DNA of 14,139 nucleotides from Gammaproteobacteria bacterium (GCA_002717305.1 PBDH01000005.1:1-14139), one strand, 5' to 3'; positions 7,122 to 14,139 are shown, counted from the stretch's first letter. A program made the numbers and translations. Notes: a model not told the origin generated them from the sequence alone.

Positions 7122-7865
7122 ATGCATGAATTAATTGAATTGGCTTCTAGACAGCTCTTAGACTATAAAAATAATACTCCTGGAACATGGTTTGCAGAGC
7201 CTGTTTTCGATATGAATATCACCCTCTCCTACGAACTTCAGGATACTGTGACCCAGTTACGTCTTAATGAGGGAGACTCTATTGCCGGCTACAAGATTGG
7301 CTGCATTGGTAAAGACGTTAAAAACCAGTTTGGGATGAATGGACCGATCAGAGGAACACTCTTTAGCAGTGAACTGTTCAGTAATAATGCAGAGCTATCG
7401 GCAAGTGCTTATTGTAACTTAGCTATCGAGGCAGAAATGGCATTCGTGATCGATGAAGATTTCCAAATCAAACGAGTATTTCCAGTTATTGAACTACACA
7501 ATTTCATTTTTAGAGCACCGCAAAAAAACCTACCCGAATTGATTGGTAATAACGGAATAAACTGTGGTGTGGTAGTTCCAGTTCAGGAGCAACATCGTTC
7601 AATCAAAGACTTAGATCGACTCGTCGACTTATCCCTCCAAATAAACGACTCAAGATACTCTACAAATCAATTGTGGCCGATTGATGGTAACCCCCTCGGA
7701 TCTTTAGGATGGTTAAAGGAAAATCTATTTTCTTACAACAAAACACTTGAGGCTGGGCAACTGATACTCGCAGGTACGACATTAGGGCTTTACACCGTTC
7801 GTGAGGGAGATCAAGTCAGTGTCGAGCTCAACGGTGAGAAAATATTAAGTTGTCTAATTAAATAA
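7122..7865 (+). CDS. 2-keto-4-pentenoate hydratase / fumarylacetoacetase-fold enzyme
   Basis: A 247-residue protein of the MhpD/XylJ/HpcG-type hydratase family, close to the usual 255-265 residues. Visible landmarks are GYKIGC (residues 56-61), the metal-binding pair in AIEAEMAFVI (Glu103, Glu105) with a third acidic residue in PVIELHNF (Glu124), the core strand NNGINCGVVV (143-152), and the C-terminal GTTLGLYTVREGDQVSVEL (218-236). The family adds water to 2-hydroxypenta-2,4-dienoate or decarboxylates related oxo-acids in aromatic meta-cleavage pathways, using Mg2+ or Mn2+. No other catabolic gene is adjacent, so the substrate cannot be inferred. It may have a diverged role, since the usual GYKIGLTS motif reads GYKIGCIG. 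A possible Shine-Dalgarno sequence (AGGG) precedes the ATG by nine bases. Confidence 0.82.
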   Translation: MHELIELASRQLLDYKNNTPGTWFAEPVFDMNITLSYELQDTVTQLRLNEGDSIAGYKIGCIGKDVKNQFGMNGPIRGTLFSSELFSNNAELSASAYCNLAIEAEMAFVIDEDFQIKRVFPVIELHNFIFRAPQKNLPELIGNNGINCGVVVPVQEQHRSIKDLDRLVDLSLQINDSRYSTNQLWPIDGNPLGSLGWLKENLFSYNKTLEAGQLILAGTTLGLYTVREGDQVSVELNGEKILSCLIK

Positions 7866-7970
7866 CTTTTCCTACGGCTTGTTAGGTTTTACTAAGATCT
7901 AGGAAATTCAATGGGTTTTTGTTCAACAGCGTCTCTTTCGATCGCGGAGAGTTTCCTTGAGCGCAGCCTA

Positions 7971-8051
7971 TCAAAGTGCGCCGGCAGTCTGGAAAGCTAA
8001 CATAGCACCAAAGACAATCATGCACAGTTTGCCGAGGATTACCTTTTTAAT
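7971..8051 (-). pseudogene. Remnant second copy of the lyase signal-peptide start
   Basis: Just past the lyase stop, in another frame, minus-strand codons read KKVILGKLCMIVFGAMLAFQ, then TAGAL and a stop at 7971-7973. The lyase begins KKFILCKLCLVILIVLAAAK. Over the first 30 bases the two stretches agree at 24, counted by eye. The first codon is ATT where the lyase has TTG. The frame ends after 26 codons, with no lyase-like sequence beyond it that I can see. I read it as what is left of a deleted tandem paralogue. Chance similarity of two signal peptides is the alternative. Confidence 0.45.
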
Positions 8052-9172
8052 TTTTTGAAAAGCTCGCAGCCTTCGACAGACAGTCCTCTGGCTTCAGCAT
8101 GCTTCGACCAGGCTCCACCCCCTCTTTTCCATTCAGGCAATGCTCTCACACAGACCTCTCTGGTGGTTACAGAAAAGTCGACCGTTAAGTCCGGTGGACT
8201 TTCAGATATTTCAACCTCAGCTGACTTTCTGAGCCTAAATCTGCTGGGGCCCAATTCGTCTCTACTATTGCCTACGAACCAGTCGGTGTAATAAAGCACC
8301 TGGACCGGCAATTTGACGGGCCAATCATAGTCAAACGGAGATGCCATTGCTGATCTAACAGCCCCGTTGCTCTCTCCCTTAGAGTCCTGCTGGTAGCCGC
8401 TAAATTCTATTTTATTCGCCCTCACCCATTGCTGATTTTCCGGTTGGCTCAACAACCACTTGGATGGAAACGTATTGTAAATACCGAATTTTAGTTGCAG
8501 CTGCTTCCTGTTACCGTCTCTCAGCGCCCTAGTCGTGACAAGCGGTGACAACAACTGACAGACAATCTGACCATCAATCAGATAACTGAAAGACGGTTCA
8601 GTGTCATCAACTTTACCGTCAACAGTATAGTCAGCGTGTATTTCTATCTCTAACCAACGGTTTCTGGGAATATACTTCTGATCCACAAAACACTTTTCCC
8701 CGTTATCTGCCGTGATTCTTAGACGCTCCTCGTGGTGGTGCACCATCCATATTGGATTATTCTTCTGGTGAAGTTTTACCTGATGGATCATCTGGGTCAT
8801 TGGCAATGTGTTGGGGAACTCGGACTCGGCTGGCAGGAGAAGATTGGTACGGTAGAACTTTTTTATTTTTTTTGGATTCGACCCAAAACTCTGGAGGCTG
8901 ACCTTGTAGCCGTCCTTTAGTTCAACCCGTTGCCTATCACTCTCGCAATCTGACCAATATTGATCACCACCACAGGCGCCATGCTCAATTTCAAATTGGT
9001 AGACGGTCAAGCCATCAAAACTCATTTCCGCAGGATTCTTCGTAATTCCTGACAGTCTCGCATTGTTGTTGGTATCGATTTGCCAAGAGATCTTTCCCGC
9101 CTGTGCAGGTTTAGCAGCTGCTAAAACAATGAGAATGACCAAGCATAGTTTGCAGAGGATGAACTTTTTCAA
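8039..9172 (-). CDS. Secreted polysaccharide-lyase-like protein (heparin lyase I-like fold)
   Basis: A 377-residue exported protein. The start is TTG at 9172: a stop codon lies four codons upstream, AGGA precedes it by seven bases, and no ATG occurs before residue 50. The signal peptide is KKFILCKLCLVILIVLAAAK with likely cleavage after AQA (residue 25). Features resembling the bacterial polysaccharide lyase family with a concanavalin-like fold (Pfam Polysacc_lyase) are SDRQRVEL (78-85, like the DRxRxEL motif), MIHQVKLHQ (His130, His135), FGIYNTF (229-235) and YYTDWFVGNSR (294-304). Cys67 and Cys76 flank a glycine-rich loop and may form a disulfide. Substrate cleavage in the periplasm or outside is inferred; the polysaccharide is unknown. 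It stands alone, without sulfatase, TonB-receptor or sugar genes nearby. It could be a non-catalytic lectin-like relative. Confidence 0.62.
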   Translation of the reverse strand: MKKFILCKLCLVILIVLAAAKPAQAGKISWQIDTNNNARLSGITKNPAEMSFDGLTVYQFEIEHGACGGDQYWSDCESDRQRVELKDGYKVSLQSFGSNPKKIKKFYRTNLLLPAESEFPNTLPMTQMIHQVKLHQKNNPIWMVHHHEERLRITADNGEKCFVDQKYIPRNRWLEIEIHADYTVDGKVDDTEPSFSYLIDGQIVCQLLSPLVTTRALRDGNRKQLQLKFGIYNTFPSKWLLSQPENQQWVRANKIEFSGYQQDSKGESNGAVRSAMASPFDYDWPVKLPVQVLYYTDWFVGNSRDELGPSRFRLRKSAEVEISESPPDLTVDFSVTTREVCVRALPEWKRGGGAWSKHAEARGLSVEGCELFKKLKR

Positions 9173-9225
9173 AGTATTTTCCTTATCAGTTCAATACCTA
9201 AACTTTAATGCAACTCCCATTTGAT

Positions 9226-9239
9226 CCACAAATCTGTGG
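9226..9239. repeat. Short perfect inverted repeat upstream of the lyase and demethylase genes
   Basis: CCACA-AATC-TGTGG, a 5-bp perfect dyad with a 4-base centre, lies about 54 bases upstream of the lyase start and 230 bases upstream of the demethylase start. It may be an operator site or the first of three consecutive hairpins. Confidence 0.35.
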
Positions 9240-9269
9240 CAGTAGGTTTAGGAAGAAGGTTACCAATGG

Positions 9270-9302
9270 GTTGCTAGAGTTATGTGCGAAAAGTCTAGCA
9301 AC
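9270..9302 (+). promoter_or_regulatory. 9-bp stem-loop upstream of the demethylase operon
   Basis: GTTGCTAGA (9270-9278) and TCTAGCAAC (9294-9302) form a perfect 9-bp stem around a 15-base loop (GTTATGTGCGAAAAG). It precedes another strong hairpin by 18 bases. Together they look like a structured RNA, either a leader element of the operon at 9469 or a small RNA. I cannot match it to a known riboswitch. Confidence 0.4.
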
Positions 9303-9320
9303 TCTGACTACTGAAGTTAC

Positions 9321-9341
9321 TGGAGGCGCGTACCGCCTCCA
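9321..9341 (+). terminator. GC-rich hairpin followed by a T-rich tract
   Basis: TGGAGGCG / CGCCTCCA form a perfect 8-bp stem with loop CGTAC, followed by TTATTTTAG. This resembles an intrinsic terminator reading rightward, with an interrupted U-run. No plus-strand gene ends just before it, so it could end a small RNA or act as an attenuator in the leader of the operon whose first ATG is 128 bases downstream. Confidence 0.5.
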
Positions 9342-9468
9342 TTATTTTAGTGGTAGAAACACACAATCCGTATGTCAAACGAAAACCTTCCCGGTTGCAC
9401 CGCTTCCGCATCTTGCGTAGGTTAATCTTGATTTAAATTGTACATCTCTCTATGAAAGGTGACATACC

Positions 9469-10674
9469 ATGAAAAACACTGCCTCCAATAACATATCATC
9501 AGCAATCCCAGAACAATTTGGTTTCGGCACCCAAATTCGTAAGTCACCTTATTTCGAGGCGACGGTGAGGTGGGGCGTAAAACAGTTTTCCGTATACAAC
9601 CACATGTACATCCCAAGGGATTTTGGAAGCCCGGACGATAATTTTTGGAACCTAGTTAATACCGCAATCCTCTGCGATGTGGCCGTAGAGCGACAAGTCG
9701 AAATCTCCGGACCTGATGCCGCATACTTCGTTCAGATGCTCACTGGTCGTAACCTGTCCCAAATGCAAATCGGCCAGGCCAAATACGTTTTGATTACCAA
9801 CGAGACCGGCGGGATCCTTAACGACCCAATTCTCCTAAAACTAGCGGAAGATCAATTCTGGCTCTCACTCTCTGATAGCGACATTTTGTTATGGGTGAGC
9901 GGAATTGCGGTGTTTGCGAAGATGGATGTGCAAATTCGAGAACCCGATGTGTCACCCCTACAATTGCAAGGACCTGAGTCAGGCAACATCATGGAAGCGC
10001 TGTTCGGGTCCGACATATCGACCCTAAATTATTACTGGTTTCGTGAATACGAACTCGATGGCATACCACTCATCATCTCGCGAACCGGGTGGTCGAGCGA
10101 GTTGGGCTATGAATTATTTCTTCGCGACAGCGCTCACGGTGATATTTTGTGGGAGAAGATCATGGCTGCAGGCCAGCCATTTGGATTAAAACCCGGCCAT
10201 ACATCAACCATCAGGCGCATCGAGGGCGGCATGTTGTCCTACCATGCAGACGCCAATAGTGAAACCAATCCATTTGAGTTGAATCTTGGACGCTTGGTCG
10301 ATCTCGAAATGGAGGCCGACTTTATTGGAAAGTTGGCACTAAAACAGATTCAAGCATCCGGGGTTCAACGATTACAAGTGGGGCTCGAAATCCAAGGGAG
10401 TCCATTGACACAACCCAACACGACATTCTGGCCAGTGTCCTCAAAGGGTGAGTCAATTGGAAAAGTGACTTCCGCTGTCTATTCACCACGACTTGAGAAA
10501 AATATTGCGCTGGCTCTGGTGGAGACTGCCCAGGCGACCATCGGTCACCAGGTAACTGTGGAAACGCCTCAAGGCGACCTTGCCGCTGAGGTCGTTCCTG
10601 TGCCGTTTTACGACCCGAGGAAAAGTCTCGCCAGCGGAGCGAAATTGATTCAAAAGGAGACAGCCCATGGCTGA
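9469..10674 (+). CDS. GcvT/DmdA-family tetrahydrofolate-dependent demethylase
   Basis: A 401-residue aminomethyltransferase-fold protein with the folate-binding GcvT domain (about residues 30-290) and the C-terminal barrel (about 300-380). Segments shared with DmdA-type proteins include SVYNHMYIPRDF (41-52), VAVERQVEISGPDA (71-84), GGILNDPILLKL (114-125), REPDVSPLQLQGPE (157-170) and RRIEGGMLSYHAD (249-261). Such enzymes move a methyl group from a sulfonium, amine or aryl-ether donor to tetrahydrofolate. DmdA proper, as I remember it, has GWSKQGGFE where this has GWSSELGYE (207-215), and it is about 30 residues shorter. I therefore lean to a DmdA paralogue with unknown substrate. AAAGGTGA precedes the ATG by six bases. 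The stop overlaps the OsmC start by 8 bases. Confidence 0.85.
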   Translation: MKNTASNNISSAIPEQFGFGTQIRKSPYFEATVRWGVKQFSVYNHMYIPRDFGSPDDNFWNLVNTAILCDVAVERQVEISGPDAAYFVQMLTGRNLSQMQIGQAKYVLITNETGGILNDPILLKLAEDQFWLSLSDSDILLWVSGIAVFAKMDVQIREPDVSPLQLQGPESGNIMEALFGSDISTLNYYWFREYELDGIPLIISRTGWSSELGYELFLRDSAHGDILWEKIMAAGQPFGLKPGHTSTIRRIEGGMLSYHADANSETNPFELNLGRLVDLEMEADFIGKLALKQIQASGVQRLQVGLEIQGSPLTQPNTTFWPVSSKGESIGKVTSAVYSPRLEKNIALALVETAQATIGHQVTVETPQGDLAAEVVPVPFYDPRKSLASGAKLIQKETAHG

Positions 10675-11119
10675 ACTATCAATCGATTTGATATGGAAGT
10701 ACGTCGCCGATGCGGAATTCCCAAATCGGCATGCCATTACCTTCTCGGGGGCTCAGCAGATAGAGTCTGATGCGGCACCTGACTGGGGTGGCAGTGAATC
10801 GGCAACCAATCCTGAGCAGGGTTTAGCCGCCGCGATGGCCTCTTGTCACATGATGACCTTCCTGGCTCTGGCGAATAAAACCAAATGGCCCATCAGCCAA
10901 TATGCTGATCATGCGACTGCCCATCTTGGAAAAAATTCATCCGGCCAGATGGCCGTTGTAAAAATCGACCTGGCACCGATCGTGACCCTCGACGCCGATT
11001 TTGAGTGCACAGACGACATGTTAATCACGATGCATGAGCGAGCGCATCGGTACTGCTTCATAGCAAATTCGGTATCAGACTCGCTGAGGGTGGATATTAA
11101 ACCAGTGAGGGCCCCATGA
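10667..11119 (+). CDS. OsmC-family thiol peroxidase-like protein
   Basis: A 150-residue OsmC/Ohr-fold protein. The two redox cysteines stand in the expected places: AAMASCHMMTFLALA (Cys60) and AHRYCFIANS (Cys130). NPEQG (Glu50) and Arg21 fit the conserved Glu and Arg that orient the peroxide. OsmC and Ohr proteins reduce organic hydroperoxides through a Cys-Cys couple, usually with lipoyl or other dithiol electron donors. It is read through from the demethylase (8-base overlap) and into the crotonase (ATGA overlap), so it is a stable part of this operon. It may protect a sulfur intermediate or reduce a peroxide made by the pathway; that role is inference. Length is typical of the OsmC subgroup. 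Confidence 0.88.
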   Translation: MAELSIDLIWKYVADAEFPNRHAITFSGAQQIESDAAPDWGGSESATNPEQGLAAAMASCHMMTFLALANKTKWPISQYADHATAHLGKNSSGQMAVVKIDLAPIVTLDADFECTDDMLITMHERAHRYCFIANSVSDSLRVDIKPVRAP

Positions 11120-11907
11120 ACGACTTAATACTTCGCGAAAATGCTGATAATGGCGTGTGTACCCTCACTCTCAACTCTGAGGCCAACCGGAATGCGCTCT
11201 CTAAGCAGATGCTTGCAATACTGCTCGAAAACATCGAATCGGTATCGAATGATCCGGCTGTTCGGGTAGTCATCATCAAAGCGAAAGGCCCTGCCTTCTG
11301 TGCTGGACACGACTTACGTGAAATTAATAAGCATCGAAAAGATCCAGACCACGGCATTTTGTTCTTTAAGTCATTGATGGCGCTCTGTAAGCAAACCATG
11401 CTGGCCATCATCAATACACCCAAACCAATCATTGCGCAGGTAAATGGCGTGGCAACAGCAGCCGGTTGCCAACTGGTCGCGTCCTGTGATTTGGCCTATG
11501 CCTCTGAAACCGCTCGCTTCAGTACACCTGGGGTACATATTGGTTTGTTTTGTTCGACACCGATGGTCGCACTGTCTCGGAACGTTGCCACCAAACATGC
11601 GATGGAAATGTTATTGGTAGGCGATATGGTCTCCGCGTCAGATGCGCAAGCGATCGGTTTAATTAATCGATGTGTCAGTGGATCCGACTTGCAAAAGACC
11701 ATTGACGAAGTGGCTGGCAAAATTGCAAATAAATCAGGGGATACCCTTAAAGTGGGTAAACATGCGTTTTATGAACAACAAACAATGAAAGTAGACGATG
11801 CATATCACTATGCTTCTGAGGTTATGGTCACCAATTTACTGACCGAGGATGCGCGAGAGGGTATCAGTGCTTTTCTCGAAAAACGTGCGCCGGACTGGCG
11901 GTCATGA
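11116..11907 (+). CDS. Enoyl-CoA hydratase/isomerase (crotonase) family protein, ECHDC3-like
   Basis: A 263-residue crotonase-fold protein. The oxyanion-hole segments are AFCAGHDLREI (residues 60-70) and NGVATAAGCQL (110-120). GVHIGLFCSTPMVALSR (139-155) and the C-terminal GISAFLEKRAPDW (249-261) closely resemble ECHDC3-type proteins (mitochondrial enoyl-CoA hydratase domain 3). The two catalytic glutamates of classical hydratases, including DmdD, are replaced: Gln119 in GCQL instead of GCEL, and Gly139 in TPGVHIG instead of xPE. Simple hydration is therefore doubtful. It may act as an isomerase, thioesterase or another CoA-ester enzyme. The ATG overlaps the osmC-like stop (ATGA); the next gene begins ten bases after its stop. 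Confidence 0.85.
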   Translation: MNDLILRENADNGVCTLTLNSEANRNALSKQMLAILLENIESVSNDPAVRVVIIKAKGPAFCAGHDLREINKHRKDPDHGILFFKSLMALCKQTMLAIINTPKPIIAQVNGVATAAGCQLVASCDLAYASETARFSTPGVHIGLFCSTPMVALSRNVATKHAMEMLLVGDMVSASDAQAIGLINRCVSGSDLQKTIDEVAGKIANKSGDTLKVGKHAFYEQQTMKVDDAYHYASEVMVTNLLTEDAREGISAFLEKRAPDWRS

Positions 11908-11917
11908 GACACCTGCA

Positions 11918-13543
11918 GTGAATCCGTATAACGAGGGTCTCAACGCCAACGCAGCCAACTATCAACCGCTGACACCGCTTCGGTTTCTCGAGCGGTCCGC
12001 GCAACTGTATCCGAATCGAATAGCCATCTGTCACGGTGATACTCGCTTTACATATCGTCAGTTTTATCAGCGAGCGTGCTGCTTATGCGATGCATTACAA
12101 ACGTGCTTTGATGTAAATACCGGAGACACCGTCTCAGTGCTGCTCGCCAACACGCCACCGATGCTCGAGTGTCACTATGGAATCCCAATGACCGGTGCGG
12201 TCATTCACTCAATTAATATACGCCTCGACGTGGCTGCCATTGCATTTCAACTTGAGCATGCATTGTCTAAGTTACTCATTGTTGATTCTGAATTTTCGGA
12301 ACTTGCATCCGCAGCATTGAGTCTTTTGGACAATCCGCCGTCAGTGGTGATTTATCGTGATCCCGAAATCCAAAGGGATGCTGAAATCGAATGCGAATAT
12401 GAAGCGTTGTTGAGTAGCGGAAATCCGGATACACCCTGGCAATCACCCGAGTCTGAGTGGGATGCGATCTCAATCAATTATACGTCTGGGACTACAGGCA
12501 AACCAAAGGGCGTGGTTTCCCATCATCGCGGTGCGTATTTGCTGGCCCAAGGCAATATTTTGACACTTGGAATGCATCAGTTCGAGGTATATCTTTGGAC
12601 CCTGCCCATGTTTCATTGCAACGGGTGGGGATTCCCTTGGAGTTTATCTTTGATTGCAGGCGCGCATGTATGCTTGAGACAGGTCCGTGCCAATGCCATC
12701 TTTGAAGCCATCAAGAACGAGCGTGTAACCCATCTTTGCGGTGCCCCAGCTGTGATGCGGATCCTGACTGAGACTGAGCCGTCTCCAACACAACAATGGC
12801 AACATCCAGTCGCATTCTGCACAGCAGCCGCACCACCTCCTGCGCCAATTTTGAAGGCCATGCAACAACGAGGTTTTCAACTGGTTCACTTATATGGTCT
12901 CACTGAAACTTACGGACCTGCTGTCGTTAATGAATGGAATCCCGATTGGGACCTGTTAGATGTTGAATCGCGGGTTGAACGGACTGCCCGGCAAGGCGTT
13001 CGATACCATGCCTTGGAGCGGCTCGCAGTGCTTGACCCAACAACACTCAAACCGGTCCCACATGACGGAGAAACCCTAGGCGAGGTGATGTTCAGTGGTA
13101 ATATCGTGATGAAAGGATACTTTCGAAATCCAGAGGCTACGCGAAAAGCATTTCAGAGTGGATGGTTCCATTCAGGCGATCTCGCAGTGGTGCATCCCGA
13201 CGGCTACTTGCAACTCAAAGATCGAGCGAAAGACATCATCATTTCAGGCGGTGAAAATATCTCTTCCATCGAAATTGAGGATGTTCTGTATCAGCACGCA
13301 GGCATTCGATTGGCCGCTGTGATCGCGGTGGCTGACGAGCGCTGGGGTGAGGTACCGCATGCGTTCGTTGAACCGCACCCGGATCAAAACCTGACGCCGG
13401 CCGAATTAAAAGACTGGTGCGTTGAAAGGCTCGCCAAATTCAAGATCCCCAAGAAATTTACCCTGCAGACTATTCCCGTTACCGCAACCGGAAAAATTCG
13501 TAAAGTCAGTCTTCGTGGGAAACTTCAGAACATTAATTATTAA
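11918..13543 (+). CDS. Acyl-CoA synthetase (AMP-forming)
   Basis: An adenylate-forming ligase of 541 residues from GTG 11918. A longer frame from ATG 11849 would add 23 residues inside the crotonase gene that have no family counterpart, while the GTG product begins NPYNEGLNANAANYQPLTPL, as expected for this subfamily; GAG lies nine bases upstream. Motifs are the P-loop YTSGTTGKPKGVV (188-200), YGLTETYG (326-333), GWFHSGDLA (415-423), ISGGENISSIEIED (442-455) and the catalytic Lys526 in TGKIRK. It couples a carboxylate to CoA through an acyl-adenylate. The N-terminal region resembles the plant AAE/short- and medium-chain type rather than classical DmdB. It is the last gene of the coupled operon and probably activates the acid left after demethylation. 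Confidence 0.9.
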   Translation: MNPYNEGLNANAANYQPLTPLRFLERSAQLYPNRIAICHGDTRFTYRQFYQRACCLCDALQTCFDVNTGDTVSVLLANTPPMLECHYGIPMTGAVIHSINIRLDVAAIAFQLEHALSKLLIVDSEFSELASAALSLLDNPPSVVIYRDPEIQRDAEIECEYEALLSSGNPDTPWQSPESEWDAISINYTSGTTGKPKGVVSHHRGAYLLAQGNILTLGMHQFEVYLWTLPMFHCNGWGFPWSLSLIAGAHVCLRQVRANAIFEAIKNERVTHLCGAPAVMRILTETEPSPTQQWQHPVAFCTAAAPPPAPILKAMQQRGFQLVHLYGLTETYGPAVVNEWNPDWDLLDVESRVERTARQGVRYHALERLAVLDPTTLKPVPHDGETLGEVMFSGNIVMKGYFRNPEATRKAFQSGWFHSGDLAVVHPDGYLQLKDRAKDIIISGGENISSIEIEDVLYQHAGIRLAAVIAVADERWGEVPHAFVEPHPDQNLTPAELKDWCVERLAKFKIPKKFTLQTIPVTATGKIRKVSLRGKLQNINY

Positions 13544-13591
13544 TCAATTCGTTGACTTTGAAGTTCAGACCAGAAGACTGCAGATTTGCGA

Positions 13592-14139
13592 CTATTTGAA
13601 TAAATCAAGGACCGGTTGATACCAGGGCAATGCGACCTTGACTGTTGCGGTAAACGTGTGAGGTGATTGCATGGCCATGGCCATGGGTACTGACCAATCT
13701 ACCTGAGTCGAATCGGAAGAGATTTCACCATTACTTTCACTAATTCGTGGAGCTTTGACAGACCAAGTCAAAACCCTCCCCTGGCTTATCACCGCTATCA
13801 TCGCTTTCTCCTCGGCAGATGACGCAATCATATCGTCACCAGGCTCAAAAGTGCTCTCAATTCTCAGCGTCGTTTCATCTACCATTTGGAAATCCAGCAT
13901 CCTAGTAAGATCGCCTTTTGGTATCTCAGTAATCTGTTTTCCGAACTCTTGGATAGGGCCCATAATCCTCATCCGACAAACAATGTCCTCGTCCTCATAC
14001 GATTGCTTGATGGTCCTCTTCACCCTTCCCGACACCTTTATTCGTAGATCATCACGAGATTCACAGAACTTACTAAGATTTTCTGTCTCCAATTGTGCTA
14101 GAGCCGCATTCATGCGTATTTCCATTTGGTAACTAGCTA
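13592..14139 (-). CDS. Putative LppM-like envelope protein, partial at its N-terminus
   Basis: At least 177 residues are visible from ATG 14125, but the frame stays open to the window edge (ASYQ precedes the Met) and no signal peptide is seen, so the true start is probably outside. The pattern LTWSVKAPRISESNGEI, followed by TQVDWSVPM (residues 119-149), recalls the beta-strand core of LppM-type lipoproteins and related surface proteins. The end, TVKVALPWYQPVLDLFK, is amphipathic. I infer an envelope-associated beta-rich protein of unknown function. It converges on the acyl-CoA ligase with 48 bases between the stops and no obvious terminator hairpin. It is probably unrelated to the operon. Confidence 0.55.
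   Translation of the reverse strand, partial: ASYQMEIRMNAALAQLETENLSKFCESRDDLRIKVSGRVKRTIKQSYEDEDIVCRMRIMGPIQEFGKQITEIPKGDLTRMLDFQMVDETTLRIESTFEPGDDMIASSAEEKAMIAVISQGRVLTWSVKAPRISESNGEISSDSTQVDWSVPMAMAMQSPHTFTATVKVALPWYQPVLDLFK

Noticed and set aside
9208..9420. Plus-strand 70-codon open frame in the gap before the demethylase
   Set aside because: No ribosome binding site, no recognisable motifs, and it runs across three hairpins. It is better explained as non-coding DNA.
9413..9439. Promoter (TTGCGT ... TTAAAT) before the demethylase gene
   Set aside because: The spacing is about 14 bases rather than 17 and the match is poor, so it is not supported.
11849..11917. ATG 11849 as start of the acyl-CoA ligase
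   Set aside because: The extra 23 residues lie inside the crotonase gene in another frame and do not resemble the family. GTG 11918 gives the usual N-terminus.

Overview
The window looks like chromosomal DNA of a marine-type gammaproteobacterium. The gene content (a complete System I cytochrome c maturation operon, a DmdA-like demethylase operon, a secreted polysaccharide-lyase-like protein), the CCA-encoding tRNA and the moderate base composition fit this. The taxon is an inference from gene content only.

Region 1 (1-5885, minus strand) is one tightly packed operon, ccmA-B-C-D-E-F-G-H-I, read right to left. Almost every junction overlaps by 1 to 11 bases, so translation is probably coupled. 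CcmAB(CD) load heme onto CcmE, CcmF with CcmH and CcmI ligate it to apocytochrome c, and CcmG and CcmH keep the CXXCH cysteines reduced. ccmI is cut by the left edge of the window. Two starts were moved to GTG codons (ccmD at 3880, ccmB at 5287) because the longer frames carry N-termini foreign to those families.

Region 2 (5886-7121) has a divergent tRNA-Arg(CCT), a small basic KOW-like protein, a CspA-type cold-shock protein, and a 456-base gap. The gap holds a csp leader hairpin and a possible broken small ORF.

Region 3 (7122-9468) has a 2-keto-4-pentenoate hydratase/fumarylacetoacetase-fold enzyme on the plus strand. On the minus strand is a secreted lyase-like protein with a TTG start. 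Just beyond the lyase stop lies a short second copy of its signal-peptide coding sequence, which I read as the remnant of a lost tandem paralogue. The 296-base gap before the next operon carries three consecutive hairpins.

Region 4 (9469-13543, plus strand) is a four-gene coupled operon: a GcvT/DmdA-family tetrahydrofolate demethylase, an OsmC-family thiol peroxidase, an ECHDC3-like crotonase, and an acyl-CoA ligase. The layout echoes the DMSP demethylation route (DmdA, DmdB, DmdD). However, the demethylase lacks a remembered DmdA signature, the crotonase lacks both catalytic glutamates, no DmdC dehydrogenase is present, and an OsmC protein is built in. It is best read as an uncharacterised demethylation/CoA-activation pathway, and it is the most interesting part of the window. 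A partial LppM-like envelope protein gene converges on it at the right edge.
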